Notes: generated from the sequence alone by a model not told the origin. 64,000 bases of DNA from Dastarcus helophoroides (GCA_028583605.1 CM053329.1:15913980-15977979), one strand, 5' to 3'. Shown: positions 13,531 through 26,451, counted from the stretch's first letter. Program-made: numbers and translations.

Positions 13531-13652
13531 TTTTGATGGAACGGACTGGTCCTTGGTTATTCTCAAAAATTGAAAAACAAATCTTTTTCCCTGATACCAA
13601 AAAAATCTTCTTTCTTGGTTTCAGTGCACAAGATTTCTTTTTCAATTTTTAA
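13531..13652. repeat. Dispersed repeat end, copy 2 (inverted, foldback)
   Basis: GGAACGGACTGGTCCTTGG and AAAAATTGAAAAACAAATC match the reverse complement of the block at 12245-12297. The second half (CTTGGTTTCAG, then CACAAGATT and TTTCAATTTTT) turns back on the first, so the segment can fold on itself. It closes the 52-bp satellite on the right, with its terminus facing the terminus at 12297. Confidence 0.7.
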
Positions 13653-16600
13653 TAATCTGGATATTTCGAGAGAAATACTCTAAAACGATTTCCACTTTTT
13701 AAAAATTCGTCTTTTTTCAAATGTTCACCCATTTTCAAAATTTTGACCTATTTTTAAAAAAATGACTTTCTAAGTGCTATTTTCACTTTATTCTAAATTG
13801 TGACTTTTTCTTCGAGATTTTGTTTTTTTCCGAATTTCGATATTTCCTTCAAAATTTGTATTTTTTAAATTTTGGCACGTTTTTCAAATATCGACTTTTG
13901 AGTTTTATTTAAATCCAAGTTTTTCGAAGTTTTCCAAAATACGACTTTTTATGTTTTGAAAATTTCCGCGTTTCTCTCCAAATTTATCTTTTTTTTTTGA
14001 AAGCTTGATTTGATTTATAGAATTTATTCTTATTTTTTTAAAATTTGCCTCTCGCTGAAAAATTTCAATGTCGATACTTTTTTCGAGATGTTTTTGTTTA
14101 ATTAGGTTTTTTTTAAGTTATTTTGTCATTTTTCTTATAATTTGAATTATGAAAATTACGATTTTTTTTATTTCGTCTTGTTCTCAAAATTTTGAATTCT
14201 TTCAAATTATATTTCGTTTGAAAATTTTAAAATTCAAAATTTAAGATTACGTATTTCTTAAAATTTTATCATTTCCTTAAAAACCCATTTTTTTAAAATT
14301 AACTCCTTTTTGCTTAAAATTTACACCCTGAGTTGACTTTCTTAAATTACGGCAATCGAAATTTCCGGTTTATTTTCAAAATTCATCTTTTCTTTAAAAG
14401 TGCTGCACTTTTTTCCAAATTTGACTTTTTTGAAAATTTAAAGTCTTTCCAAATTGGTCTTGTTTTTGTTCAGTTTATTCTCAAAATTCCATTTTCTTAT
14501 TTTGTGTTGTTCTCAAAAAGTTGAATTTTTTCATATTACATCTCGTTTCAAATTTAAGATTACGTATTTCTCAAAATTTTATCATTTCCTTAAAAACCCA
14601 TTTTTTAAGTTTGACTCTTTTTTTGCTTAAAATTCTGGGTTGACTTTTCTAAAGTACGATAATCAAAATTTCCGGTTTATTTTCCAAATTATTTTTTCTT
14701 TGAAAGTGGTGCACTTTTTTTCAAAATTTGACTTTTTCCTAAATTTTAAGTCCTTCTGAACTGGTCTAGTTTTTTTTCAATTTATTCTTAAGATTCCTTT
14801 TTTTTTTCGTCTTGTTATCAAAATGTTGAATTTTTTTAAATTAAATCTCGTTTCAAAATTTCAAAATTCAAAATTGAAGATTACGTTTTTCTCAAAATTT
14901 TATCATTTCTTTAAAAACCTATTTTTTAAAGTTTGACTCTTTTTTGCTTGAAATTTACACTCTGGGTTGACTTTCATAAAGTATGACAATCAAAATTTCC
15001 GATTTATTTTTAAAATCCTTTTTTCTTTAGAAGTGGTGCACTTTTTTTCAAAATTGGACTTTTTCGACAATTTTAAGTGTCTAAACTGGTCTTGTTTTTG
15101 TTCAATTTATTCTCAAAATTCCATTTTTTTATTTCGTCTTGACCTCAAAAAGTTGAATTTTTTCATATAACATCTCGTTTCAAAATTTTAAAATTCAAAA
15201 TTTAAGATTACCTATTTCTCAAAATTTTATCATTTCTTTTAAAAACTATATTTTAAAGTTTGATTCTTTTTTGCTTAAAACTTACACTCTGGGTTGACTT
15301 TCTTAAAGAATGATAATAAAAATTTCTGGTTTATTTTCAAATTTCCGGTTTATTGAAAAGTGGTGCACTTTTTTTTCAAAATTTGGCTTTTTCGAAAATT
15401 TTAAGTCTTTTTAAACTGGTCTTGTTTTTGTTCAATTTATTCTCCAGATTCCATTTTTTTATTTCGTCTTGTCCTCAAAAATGTTAATTTTTTTTAAATT
15501 ACATCTCGTTTCAAAATTTGAAAATTTAAAATTTAAGATTACGTATTTCTCAAAATTTTATCATTTCCTTAAGAACCCGTTTTTTAAAGTTTGTCTTTTT
15601 TTTGCTTAAAATTTATACTCTGGGTTGACTTTCCTAAAGTACGATAATCAAAATTTTCGGTTTATTTTCAAAATACTTTTTTCTTTAAAACTGGTGCTCT
15701 TTTTTTCAAAATTTGACTTTTTCGAAAAGTTTAAGTCTTTCTAAATTGGTCTTGTTTTTGTTCAATTTAGTTCTCAAGATTCATTTTTTTATTTCGTCTT
15801 GTCCTCAAAATGTTAAATTTTTTCAAATTACATCTCGTTTCAAAATTTCAAATTCAAAATTTAAAATTACGTTTTTTTCAAAATTTCATCATTTCTTTAA
15901 AAACCTATTTTTTAAAGATTAATCCTTTTTTGCTTAAAATTCACACTCTGGGTTGACTTTCTTAAAGTAAGACAATCAAAATTTCCAGTTTATTTTTAAA
16001 ATTCCTTTTTCTTTAAAAGTGGTGCATTTTATTTCAAAATTTGACTTTTTCGAAAATCTCAAGTCTTTCTAAACTGGTCTTGTTGTTGTCCAATTCATTC
16101 TCAACATTCCATTTTTCTATTTCGTCTTGACCTCAAAAAGTTTAATTTTTTCATATTACATCTCGTTTCAAAATTTCAAAATTCAAAATTTAAGCTTATC
16201 TACCTATTCCTCAAAATTTTATCATTTCTTTAAAAAAGTATATTTTAAAGTTTGATTCTTTTTTGTTTAAAACTTACACTCTGGGTTGACTTTCTTAAAG
16301 AATGATTATAATAATTTCCGGTTTATTTTCAAATTTTCGGGTTATTAAAAAGTGGTGCACTTTTTTTCAAAATTTGGCTTTTTCGAACATTTTAAGTCTT
16401 TCTAAACTGGTCTTGTTTTTATTCAATTTATTCTCAAGATTCCATTTTTTTTATTTCGTCTTGTCCTGAAAATGTTGAATTTTTTCAAATCACATCTTGT
16501 TTCAAAATTTTAAAATTCAAAATTCAAAATTACGTTTTTTTCAAAATTTTATCATTTCTTTAAAAACTTATTTTTTAAGGTTTAATTTATTTTTGCTTAA

Positions 16601-17085
16601 AATTTACATTCTGGATTGACTTTTATTAAGTACGACAATAAAAATTTCCGGTTTATTTTCAAAATTCGTTTTTCTTTAAAAGTTGTGCACTTTTTTGCAA
16701 AATTTGAGTTTTTCAAAAATCTTTAGTCTTTCCAAACTGGTATTGTTTTCGTTCAATTTATTCGCAAGATTCCATTTTTTTTTATAAAAGGAGAAATGTC
16801 TAACTTTATTTAGAAACTGTTTCTCATAATTCAATTTTTTATAGATCCCGTATTTCTCAACATTTTGACATTTTTTGTGGTATTTCATTTTACTGTTTAT
16901 TTTTTTCTAAAGATTTGATTTTTTCTGGAAAAATTAACTTTTTTAAAGCTTGACAGTTTTTTCAAAGTTTATTTTCAAACTTCGTCTTGTCTTTCAAACT
17001 TCTAAAATTTTTCTCAAAATTCGACGTTTGTGAAAACTGAATTTGTCTTATTTTCGAAATTTAAGGTATTCTCAACATTTGCCGT
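13653..17085. repeat. T-rich ~328-bp tandem array
   Basis: The anchor TTGACTTTC (or a close variant) recurs at 14333, 14640, 14967, 15294, 15625, 15953, 16286 and 16616, giving steps of 307, 327, 327, 331, 328, 333 and 330 bp. Each unit contains TTTCCGGTTTATTTTC, AAGTGGTGCACTTTTT, AACTGGTCTTGTTTTTG, TTTCGTCTTG and ACATCTCGTTTC. The sequence from 13653 to about 14300 is similar T-rich DNA too diverged to phase. It holds no genes. The T bias is on the plus strand throughout. Confidence 0.9.
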
Positions 17086-18600
<1,515 letters not shown>

Positions 18601-19002
18601 TTTTTTCTTCTTTTTCTTATTTTTCTTCTTCATTCTCTGAGGTAGGTTTGACAACTTGTTCTGGTCTTCAAGTCTCTTGTTCTGCTAATGTCCAGCATTC
18701 TTTTCATCTTTTCATCGGTGCTCCTTATGCTCTTTTTCCTGTTGGTTTCAATATCTTCGCTTGTTTGACGTTTTTTATAAAAATGTTAATTTCTCTGGGA
18801 GATTTCGACTCTTCTCTGAGAGTTAAATTGTTTGTAGGACTGATGACATTATATTCAATTTTTACAGGTTTCTTCCTCAAAATTCTGATTTTTTTCTTGT
18901 TCTTTTTAAGTTTTGTTTTATTTTGAAAATTTAACATTTTTTTTCTTAAAATTCGTCCTTCTACGGGAAATTTTTGTTTTAAACTTCGACAATAAATTCT
19001 AA
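18601..19002. other. T-rich spacer without gene
   Basis: T-rich DNA between the hexamer array and the hammerhead-like element. I see no coding or RNA feature. Confidence 0.6.
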
Positions 19003-19122
19003 TGCACAGACCAATAGGTTTTGAACATTTATTAGATTCGAAGCTTGGAAACCAAAGCCCGGTTTCGATCTTCGTTAGATCTCGTCAGTTTGGCATATCC
19101 AACTCGAATGCTAACAAATGTT
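19003..19122 (-). ncRNA. Hammerhead ribozyme-like hairpin with long stem I
   Basis: Read on the minus strand, the core is CTGACGA (19088-19082), stem II GATCT with loop AACGA and AGATC (19081-19067, five perfect pairs), then GAAA (19066-19063). This matches the CUGANGA, stem II, GAAA order of a type I hammerhead. Outside the core, 19122-19098 and 19048-19024 pair over AACATTT, TTAG, ATTCGA and TTGG with small bulges, giving a long stem I. Stem III would be short (ACC with GGT). The base after the GU pair reads as U, and I cannot fix the cleavage base. The tail CTGTGCATTAGA is shared with the element at 41.62 kb. Core and stems are seen; catalysis is inference. Confidence 0.6.
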
Positions 19123-19484
19123 CTGACAAGTAAGTACTAAAGAATCAACGGAAGTCAAGCGTGTAACTTTCAGTACTACCGCCACCTATTGGTCCACAGA
19201 GAAACTATAGCCATCGCCAACAATGTCGTATGCATGAATTTGCACTTTAGGTTGTATTCTGCTTGCATTCGACAATAAAGTCGAAAGTAAACTATATAAC
19301 GGAATCTAATCTAACTAGTAGATAGAATGGTACTTTTGGTCCTTTTGTCAATGATGGCACTTTGGCCCTTTTCGCCCTTCACCCCTTCAATTTCTCAATT
19401 CTTCAACCTCTCATCTACTCACCCCTCACCCTACACACATCCTCAATCCTAGGCACCAGTTTTTTTTGAAAAAAGCTTCTTCTT
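19123..19484. other. Spacer between hammerhead-like hairpin and tRNA-like sequence
   Basis: Unique A+T-rich DNA with a C/T-rich patch around 19380-19440. I see no gene. It may be the body of the same element, but the related element at 41.6 kb has only about 25 bp here, so the adjacency may be accidental. Confidence 0.4.
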
Positions 19485-19570
19485 TTACTGAGATTCGATC
19501 CTGGGACCATGGCGTGATATACCTCACTGTTACACACCCTAGACCATTGAGGTATTGTTCGTTACGGATA
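19485..19570 (-). repeat. tRNA-derived SINE head remnant
   Basis: On the minus strand TGGTCTAGGGTG (about 19546-19535) resembles a Pol III A box and GGATCGAATCTC (19501-19490) a B box, at about tRNA spacing. The acceptor and anticodon arms do not fold well, so this is a tRNA-derived fragment, not a tRNA gene. Confidence 0.5.
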
Positions 19571-19744
19571 AATTGTAGTTTGACTTGCAACTTAGATGAT
19601 TCCGTTTGTAATAATTTAGATTGGAAATTTCACAATATTAGATTATTTTGTACAATTTTTTTAATTTTAGCTGTAAATTATTCGACAAATGACTAATTAA
19701 ATGTTCTGTAATTAAGCAGTTAAACGTGCTCAAAATTGAAAATA

Positions 19745-19812
19745 TGTACAACCGCAAACATAGACTAGTTTCGGCCTTTCTTGGCCTCATCAGTATGGCA
19801 CGGTGGTTGTAT
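19745..19812 (-). ncRNA. Hammerhead ribozyme-like core, unit 1
   Basis: Minus strand: CTGATGA (19793-19787), stem II GGCC, loop AAGAAA, GGCC (19786-19773), GAAA (19772-19769). All fixed core bases are present. Outer stem I forms from TACAACC (19811-19805) with GGTTGTA (19053 equivalent on this strand at 19753-19747). Stem III is weak, two pairs (AC with GT) around an 8-nt loop, as in the small type I hammerheads of animal repeats. The predicted cleavage-site base is U. Confidence 0.65.
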
Positions 19813-20210
19813 ACACTTCCAACTTAAAGCCGATAGTCAGTCGTATAAGTATCCAAGAGAGTAAACCTCCACTGGGTGACTTGCAACTGACTTTTAACTG
19901 TTTATTACGCAACCATTTTCGCCACATGCTAATTGAAGCATTCTTCTCTGCTGAAATAATAAGCCTTGTATATACGAATATATACAAGTTTATTACGATG
20001 CAACTAAAATCTAATTTCATTAGAATCTAATGAAAACCAGATTGCAATTGCAAAGTTCACGTAGATGAGGCAAAGTTTGTATCACGGGTTGCATCGCAAC
20101 ATTCCATTAATACAAACGTCCTCGGCGTGACTTTACTTTTATCTAGTTCGACAAATGACCAATTAAATGTTCTGTAATTAAACAGTTAAACGTGCTCAAA
20201 ATTGAAAATA

Positions 20211-20278
20211 TGTACAACCGCAACCATAGACTAGTTTCGGCCTTCCTTGGCCTCATCAGTATGGCACGGTGGTTGTAT
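20211..20278 (-). ncRNA. Hammerhead ribozyme-like core, unit 2
   Basis: Same structure as unit 1: CTGATGA (20259-20253), GGCC stem with a six-base loop (AAGGAA instead of AAGAAA), then GAAA (20238-20235). The loop change leaves the stem intact. Outer stem I uses TACAACC (20277-20271) and GGTTGTA (20219-20213). Confidence 0.65.
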
Positions 20279-20664
20279 ACACTTCCAACTTAAAGCCGCT
20301 AGTCAGTCGTATAAGTATCCAAGAGAGTAAACCTCCATTGGGTGACTTGTAACTGTCTTTTAACTGTTTATTACGCAACCATTTTCGCCACATGCTAATT
20401 GAAGCATTCTTTTCTGCTGAAATAATAAGCCTTGTATATACGAATATATACAAGTTTATTACGATGCAACTGAAATCTAATTTCATTAGAATCTAATGAA
20501 AACCAGATTGCAATTGCAAAGTTCACGTAGATGAGGCAAAGTTTGTATCACGGGTTGCATCGCACCATCCATTAATACAAAGGTCCTCAGCGTGACTTTA
20601 CTTTCATCTAGTTCGACAAATGACCAATTAAATGTTGTGTAATTAAATAGTTAAACTTAAAATT

Positions 20665-20725
20665 GAAAATATACCGCAACCATAGACTAGTTTCGGCCTT
20701 CCTTGGCCTCATCAGCATGGTACGA
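20665..20725 (-). ncRNA. Hammerhead-like core, truncated unit 3
   Basis: The core is again complete (CTGATGA at 20715-20709, GGCC stem II, GAAA at 20694-20691), but the GGTTGTA half of stem I is deleted and the other half lies outside the truncated unit. It is probably inactive. Confidence 0.5.
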
Positions 20726-21600
20726 TGAAAAATTATTACTTAAATGAATGAAATTGTTTACTTTTGAAAACATTTTTTGGCACACCTGTAACCACTATAA
20801 TATTCAATTAATTAAAATTCTTAAAACGTCACCCCATGACTTATACTTTACCCCTTTTTTAACCTCTTAGAGAACAAATTTTTAACAATTTCTTTTTATT
20901 GCTGGAAGGACCCTATTGTCCTTTCGTATGTCATTAGTTACGACTCTCGAGTTCTTGAAGCAATCAAGAATTCTCTTTATTATCCTACACTAGAAAAGTT
21001 GTGAAAATAGGGTCTTGTGAAACATATCACGTTAAAACCTGAATGAAATTGTTCTTATCAGTAGCAGCATAAAAGGAATGAATTCAGGAATATATTATTG
21101 AATAGAAAATAGCAACAATATTACCATGTTATCATGCGATCAAAATAAATCGATGTTCTTAAAAAAGTAGGCCACAAACTTATTTTCCCACGCAACGCCG
21201 CCACATTGCATGCTCTGTCCATTAAAAGAACGTTTTGTACAATTTTAATTGACTAACAAATTTAGACGATTTTTTCTAATTTGCTTAAAGACTACTTTAC
21301 ATAAACCATCACACACATTACTTAATCATTCAACACTTAAACATCAATTTATTTCTAATCAAGGGAACGAAAATCGAAACTCGCTTTGAGATAAGCAATT
21401 TGGCGCTTGATATAATATCAAATCGGAAACAACGACGTCGAAGAGTAGAGAAGTAATCTAAAAATATGTAAATAAATGGTATTTGAGCGCACACGTATTC
21501 GATTTTGGTATTTCCAGGAGCGATGCCAATTTAGAAGCCCGTCACCATATCAATCTTAAAGCAGTGAGGTAGATGAGATCTGAATCGATACAGATTTCAT
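20726..21600. other. Unique A+T-rich region without recognisable gene
   Basis: No coding family, tandem repeat or RNA gene recognised on either strand. Confidence 0.55.
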
Positions 21601-21639
21601 ATCTGAGAGGTGAGAGGGCTCACCTGATTTTCTTTGATA

Positions 21640-22110
21640 GTTTTTTACGTTGCAATTTTTTGCAAGTTACACGTACGATATTTACCAATGTTGGGGAAAT
21701 TCGCATCGTTTGGACCTGCATCGCGAATTGGTGCAGCTATCTCCCTCAAAGGGGCGACCGTTGGAACCTAGATGGCAACGGCAGGTCAAATTAGAAGGTT
21801 GATTTTATTAAATAAAATTAACAGTTATGTCGATACTGTCAATATTTTTATAAAAATCTATCGATATCGATCTATCGATTTATAGGATTTATAGAAATCT
21901 ATAGAGACCATCGATGTGAAGTGAACTCTAGTTCACCTTCTTATAGACCAATGAGAAAATCTTTTGCATGTTACATGTAGGATATTTACCAATGTTGGGA
22001 AAATTCGTATCGTTTTGGCATGCATCCCGAATTGGTGAAGCTATCTCCCTCGCGGGAACGATCGTTGGAGCCTAGATGGCAACGGCAAATTAGAAGGTCC
22101 TTTTTATACG
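21640..22110. repeat. Direct duplication of a ~150-bp segment, 304 bp apart
   Basis: GATATTTACCAATGTTGG begins at 21677 and again at 21981. The shared segment continues through GAATTGGTG, AGCTATCTCCCTC and CCTAGATGGCAACGGC. The two copies differ by about 10-15 percent. The function is unknown; it is probably a transposon or repeat fragment. Confidence 0.8.
21810..21920. repeat. ATCGAT-rich segment, left direct copy
   Basis: TATTAAATAA, TCAATATTTTTATAAAAATCT, several TATCGAT motifs and ATCGATGTGAAGTGA recur in the same orientation at about 26075-26170, beyond the far end of the minisatellite. Confidence 0.55.
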
Positions 22111-22215
22111 AGGCGTTAAATACCGCGACGCATTCCAAAAAGGTATTGGTTAAAATTGGTCACGTGATTTGTGAATTTTCATTGGTTGGATTCATAAGAT
22201 GACAACCGCGCTATT
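22095..22215. repeat. Inverted-repeat arm, left of 20-bp minisatellite
   Basis: GTTAAATACCGCGACGCATT, CCAAAA, TATTGGTTA, TCACGTGAT and CATTGG match the reverse complement of 25955-26075 in the same order. The arms are about 110 bp with roughly three-quarters identity by eye. They enclose the whole 3.4-kb minisatellite. Confidence 0.8.
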
Positions 22216-22259
22216 TTTAAAACATGATATTTGCGTCTTACATCGACTTTACAATAATT

Positions 22260-25200
22260 CCCAAATTTCGAAAAAAAATCAACATTTATAGAAACAAATA
22301 AAAATTTTAATTTTTAACTTGAAATTTAATGAAATGTTACAAAGGCGCAGAAAGAACATTGATTTAAAAAAATGTTGTATTTAGAAATTTCGATTTTTTT
22401 TTCAAACTTTTATTTCAAGTTTTGACTTTTTTCTCAAACTTTTACTTCAAGTTTTGACTTTTTTCTCAAATTTCCACTTTTTTTCTCAGAATTTCGACTT
22501 TTTTTCTGGAAATTTCGAATTTTTTCTGAAAATTTGAACTTTTTCGAAATGGCGTAGAAAGAAAATCGATTTAAAAAATAAATGTTATATTTAGAAATTT
22601 CGTTTTTAACCTCGAAATTTCGACTTTTTTTCTCGAAACTCGATTTGTTTCCCGAAATTTCGACTTTTTTCTCGAAATATTTCGAAATTTAAACTTTTTC
22701 TCGAAATTTCTACCTTAATCTGAAAAGTTCGTTTTTTTCTCTCAATTTACGACTTTTTTCTCAAATGCCGGCTTTTTTTTCGTAATTTTGACCTTAACAT
22801 TTGGACATTTTTCTCGAAATTTCGACTTTTTTTCTCGAAATTTCGATTTTTTTTTGAAATTTCGATTTTTTTTTCGAAATCTAAACTTTTTTCTCAAATT
22901 TCGAATTTTTTCTCAAAATTTCGACGTTTTCCTGAAATTTTGACTTTTTTCTCGAAATTTTGCCCTTAATATCGAAATTTCGACATTTTTTTTCAAAATT
23001 TCGACTTTAGATTCAAAATTTCGAGTTTTTTTCTCAAAATCTCGACTTTTTTCTTAATTTTCGACTTTTTTCTTCAAATTTCAACTTTTTGGAAATGTTA
23101 CAAAGGCGCAGAAAGGACATCGATTTAAAAAAACGTTATTTTTATAAATTTCGACTTTTTTCTCGAAATTTCGACTTTTTTTCTCGAAATTTCGACTTTT
23201 TTCTCGAAATCTCAACTTATTTCTCAAATTTCGAATTTTTTCTCAAAATTTCGACGTTTTCCTGAAATTTTGACTTTTTCTTCGAAATTTTGACCTTAAT
23301 ATCAAAATTTCGACATTTTCCTCTAAATTTCGACTTTAAACCCAAAATTTCGACTTTTTTTCTCAACTTTTCAAATTTTTTTCTTAAATGTCGACTTTTT
23401 CCGGAAATTTCAACTTTTTCGAAATGTTACAAAGGCGCAGAAAGAACATCGATTAAAAAATTCGACTTTTATTCTCAAATTTTGGTTTTTTTCTGAAATT
23501 TCGACTTTTTTTTCTCAAAATTTCGACTTTTTCTCAAAATTTTAACTTTTTTCTCAAATTTCGATTTTTTCTTGAAATTTCGACCTTTTTCTCGGAATTT
23601 TGTATCTTTTCTCAAATTTTAACTTTTCTCTCGAAATTTTGACCTTAATATTAACATTGCGATATTTTTCTCAAAATTTCGACTTTAGACTCAAACTTTC
23701 GACTTTTCTCGCAAATTTCGATTTTTTTCTCGAAATTTCGACCTTTTTTCTCGAAATTTCGACTTTTTTCTAGAAATCTCGACTTTTTTCTCAAATTCCG
23801 ACTTTTTTCTCGAAATATTTCGAAATTTCGACTTTTTTCTCGAAATTTTGACGTTTTTCTCAAATTTCGACTTTTTTCTCGAAATTTTGCAATTAATATC
23901 GAAATTTCGACATTTTTTTTCAAAATTTCTACTTTAGATTCAAAATTTCGAGTTTTTTTCCCAAAATCTCGACTTTTGTTCCTTAATTTTCGACTTTTTT
24001 CTTCAAATTTCAACTTTTTTGAAATGTTACAAAGGCATAGAAAAGACATCGATTTAAAAAAATGTTATTTTTAGAAATTTCAACTTTTTTCTCAAAATTT
24101 TGACGTTTTTCTCAAATTTCAATTTTTTTCTCGAAATTTTGCCCTTAAATATCGAAATTTCGACATTTTTTTTTCGAAATTTCGACTTTAAATTCAAATT
24201 TCGAATGTTTTTCTCAAAATCTCGACTTTTTTCTTCACATTTCAACTTTTTCGAAATGTTACAAAGGCATAGAAAAGACATCGATTAAAAAAAATGTTAT
24301 TTTTAGAAATTTGGACTTTTTTTTCAAATTTCGATTTTAGGCTCGAAATTTCGACTTTTTTCGCGAAATTTCTTTTTTTCCCCAATTTCTACTTTTTCTC
24401 GAAATTTAGACCTTAATATCGAAATTGCGACATTTTTCTGGAAATTTCGACTTTAAAGTCAAAGTTTCGACTTTTTTTTCGAAATTTCGATTTTTCTTCT
24501 CGAAGTTTCGACTTTTTTTGAAATCTCGACTTTTTTTTAATTTAGACTTTTTTTTCGAAATATTTCAAAATTTCGACTTTTTCTCGAAATTTCCACGTTT
24601 CTCTCAAATTTTGAATTTTTTCTCGAAATTTCGACCTTAATCTGAAAATTTCGTCTTTTTTCTCGAAATTTCGTTTTTTTGTCGAAATCTCGACCTTTTT
24701 GTCAAATTTCGTCTTTTGTCTCGAAATTTCGTTTTCTTTTTCTCAATTTTCGACCTTTTTCTCAAATAACGATTTTTTTTCCTCGAAATTTTGACCTTAA
24801 TATCAAAATTTTGACATTTTTCTCGAAATTTTGACCAAACTTAAATTTTCGACTTTTTTTCTACAAATTTCGACCTTTTTCTCAAATTTCGACTTTATTT
24901 TTCTTGGAAATGCGACTTACGTTTTTCTCAAATTTCGACTCTTTTTTTGAAAATTTCGAATTTTTTCTCAAATTCCGACTTTTTTCTCGAAATTTTGATC
25001 TTAATCACAGAATTTCGATTTAAAACTCGAAATTTCAACTTTTTTCTTCGCAGTTTCAATTTTAATCTCGAAATTTCTAAAAAAAAAAGACCAAAACTTG
25101 CTTAAAGCCGAAATTTCGAATTTAAATCCGAAAGTTCAAGATTAAAGTCGAAATTTCGAGAAAAAAGTTGAAATCTTTAAAAATGTTTTTTTAATCAATG

Positions 25201-25640
25201 TCCTTTTTACGCTTTTGTAAAATATCGAAATTTCTAAATATAATAATGTTTAATCAATGCCTTTCTGCGCTTTTGTAAAATGTCGACTTTGAACTCGAAA
25301 TTTCGACTTTTTTTTCAAAAATTCTACTTCAACCTTGAAATGTTAACAAAAAAGTCGAACTGAACGTACCCTAGTGGTGTCAATATTAAACTGTAAAAGG
25401 GTTGGTGCTTAGAGTATAGTCTTATATTCTAAGGGTTAGTGGGGCTTAACTGTCATCTGCCTAACCTAACCATAGAATAAGAAATTTCGACTTATCTCGA
25501 TATTTCCTTAAAAAAAGTCGAAATTTAGAGAATAAAGTAAAGATTTTCACTTTAGTCTCATAATTTCCAGTTTAAACTTCATATTTCTAAATATATTTTT
25601 ATAAATGCATGCCCCTTCTACATCTTTGTAAAAAAAAACA
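22260..25640. repeat. T-rich ~20-bp minisatellite with longer units and an internal inversion
   Basis: The basic unit is about GAAATTTCGACTTTTTTCTC. A landmark, GAAATGTTACAAAGGCGCAG with CATCGATTTAAAAA, recurs at about 22332, 23093, 23421, 24019 and 24255, and marks higher-order units. From about 25080 the strand flips: the same landmark appears inverted (CGCTTTTGTAAAAT near 25215 and 25272). A 25355-25485 segment is foreign to the array. Lys/Arg-rich minus frames such as 23651-24049 are repeat readings. Confidence 0.92.
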
Positions 25641-25796
25641 AAAATGCCTAAATAAAAAACAAAGCAGAAAACAAATATGTATCGGATTTTTCTAATTAGG
25701 AATAAATAATTAAAATATAAATATTAAGAAAAAACTTTCAAAATTAAACTACGCCAATTCATCATTATCATTCATTTTTTTTAATTAGAAATGTTT

Positions 25797-25935
25797 AAAA
25801 ATTTCACCAACATTGCGATTAATCGGAAATCGATCTTTCAGCACCTAATTTTATCGGGAATCGATACTTTTGCTCACGATTCGAATCGATCCAAAAATCG
25901 ATTATTCTAAAAAGGAATCGACATCCCTAATGTGA
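25797..25935. repeat. ATCGAT-rich palindromic patch
   Basis: AATCGATCTTTCAG, GGGAATCGATAC, GAATCGATCC, AAAATCGATTATTC and GGAATCGACATCCCTA crowd into 140 bp. A terminus like TAGGGATGTCGATTCC on the minus strand is reminiscent of hAT-type miniature elements, but I found no paired terminus or target duplication. Confidence 0.4.
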
Positions 25936-25954
25936 AGGTATACGGTTCTTAAGA

Positions 25955-26075
25955 AACCCGCGCTTTTATGATATCCATTCAGCCAATAGAAACTCAGCAG
26001 ATCACGTGATGGATTATAACCAATAAACTTTTGGAATGCGTCGCGGTATTTAACGGCTCGTCTTTTTATTAAATA
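25955..26075. repeat. Inverted-repeat arm, right of 20-bp minisatellite
   Basis: Partner of the arm at 22095-22215, carrying the reverse complement of the CGACGCATTCC, TCACGTGAT and CCAATAGAAAC-type blocks. Confidence 0.8.
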
Positions 26076-26170
26076 ACAGTATCAGCTAAAATTATCAATA
26101 TTTTTGTAAAAATCTTCAATACTATCGATGATAGAAACTATCAATGTGTAGTGATCGATGTCTAGTAAAC
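26075..26170. repeat. ATCGAT-rich segment, right direct copy
   Basis: It repeats the 21810-21920 sequence in the same orientation (TATTAAATAACAG, TCAATATTTTTGTAAAAATCT, ATCGATG, TAGTGATCGATGTCTAG). Confidence 0.5.
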
Positions 26171-26292
26171 ACTGGTTTTAATTAAGAACCAAATATAGTA
26201 GGTGATGTTGTTGGTTAGCGATAGATGGTGCTCTCGATCAAACAAACGCTCTCATTTGTAACTCCAGTTTACAAAAACAATAAACTTTATCA

Positions 26293-26376
26293 GCTGGCAC
26301 AGCTTTAAAGGGTGCACATTGCAGAATGATGTTTTGTTGAAATTCGTTGATACAATCATGTGTATATTTAGCTGTC
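26293..26376. repeat. Inverted-repeat arm, left
   Basis: CAGCTTTAAAGGG, CAGAATGATGTTTTGTT, AAATTCGT and GATACA match the reverse complement of 27893-27980. A solo LTR and three coding-like fragments lie between the arms. Confidence 0.85.
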
Positions 26377-26451
26377 CAGCTATATACTGGGTAGCTTAAT
26401 TGGGTCCTATCGTGTCAGACAGTTATATTAATAGACCATATTAGATTATAT

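Larger units (their letters stand above)
19681..20725 (-). repeat. ~466-bp tandem repeat carrying hammerhead-like cores (2.2 units)
   Basis: TTCGACAAATGAC starts at 19681, 20147 and 20612, giving periods of 466 and 465 bp. Units 1 and 2 are near-identical; unit 3 stops at about 20725 just after its hammerhead core. Each full unit also contains two short perfect palindromes (for example 19964-19987 and 20015-20035). Matching ~76-codon frames in both units are by-products of the duplication. A diverged copy lies at 29845-30232 on the plus strand, and the ACAGAACATTTAATT tail is shared with the SINE at 29.0 kb. Tandem hammerhead units are typical of retrozymes, Penelope-like element ends and ribozyme satellites. 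Confidence 0.85.

Noticed and set aside
19790..20486. Two near-identical 76-codon minus frames
   Set aside because: They lie in the tandem 466-bp units and overlap the hammerhead region. Conservation between them only reflects recent duplication.
23651..24281. Lys/Arg-rich minus frames (132 and 75 codons)
   Set aside because: They translate the 20-bp minisatellite unit repeatedly (EKSRNF-like) and vary with unit indels.
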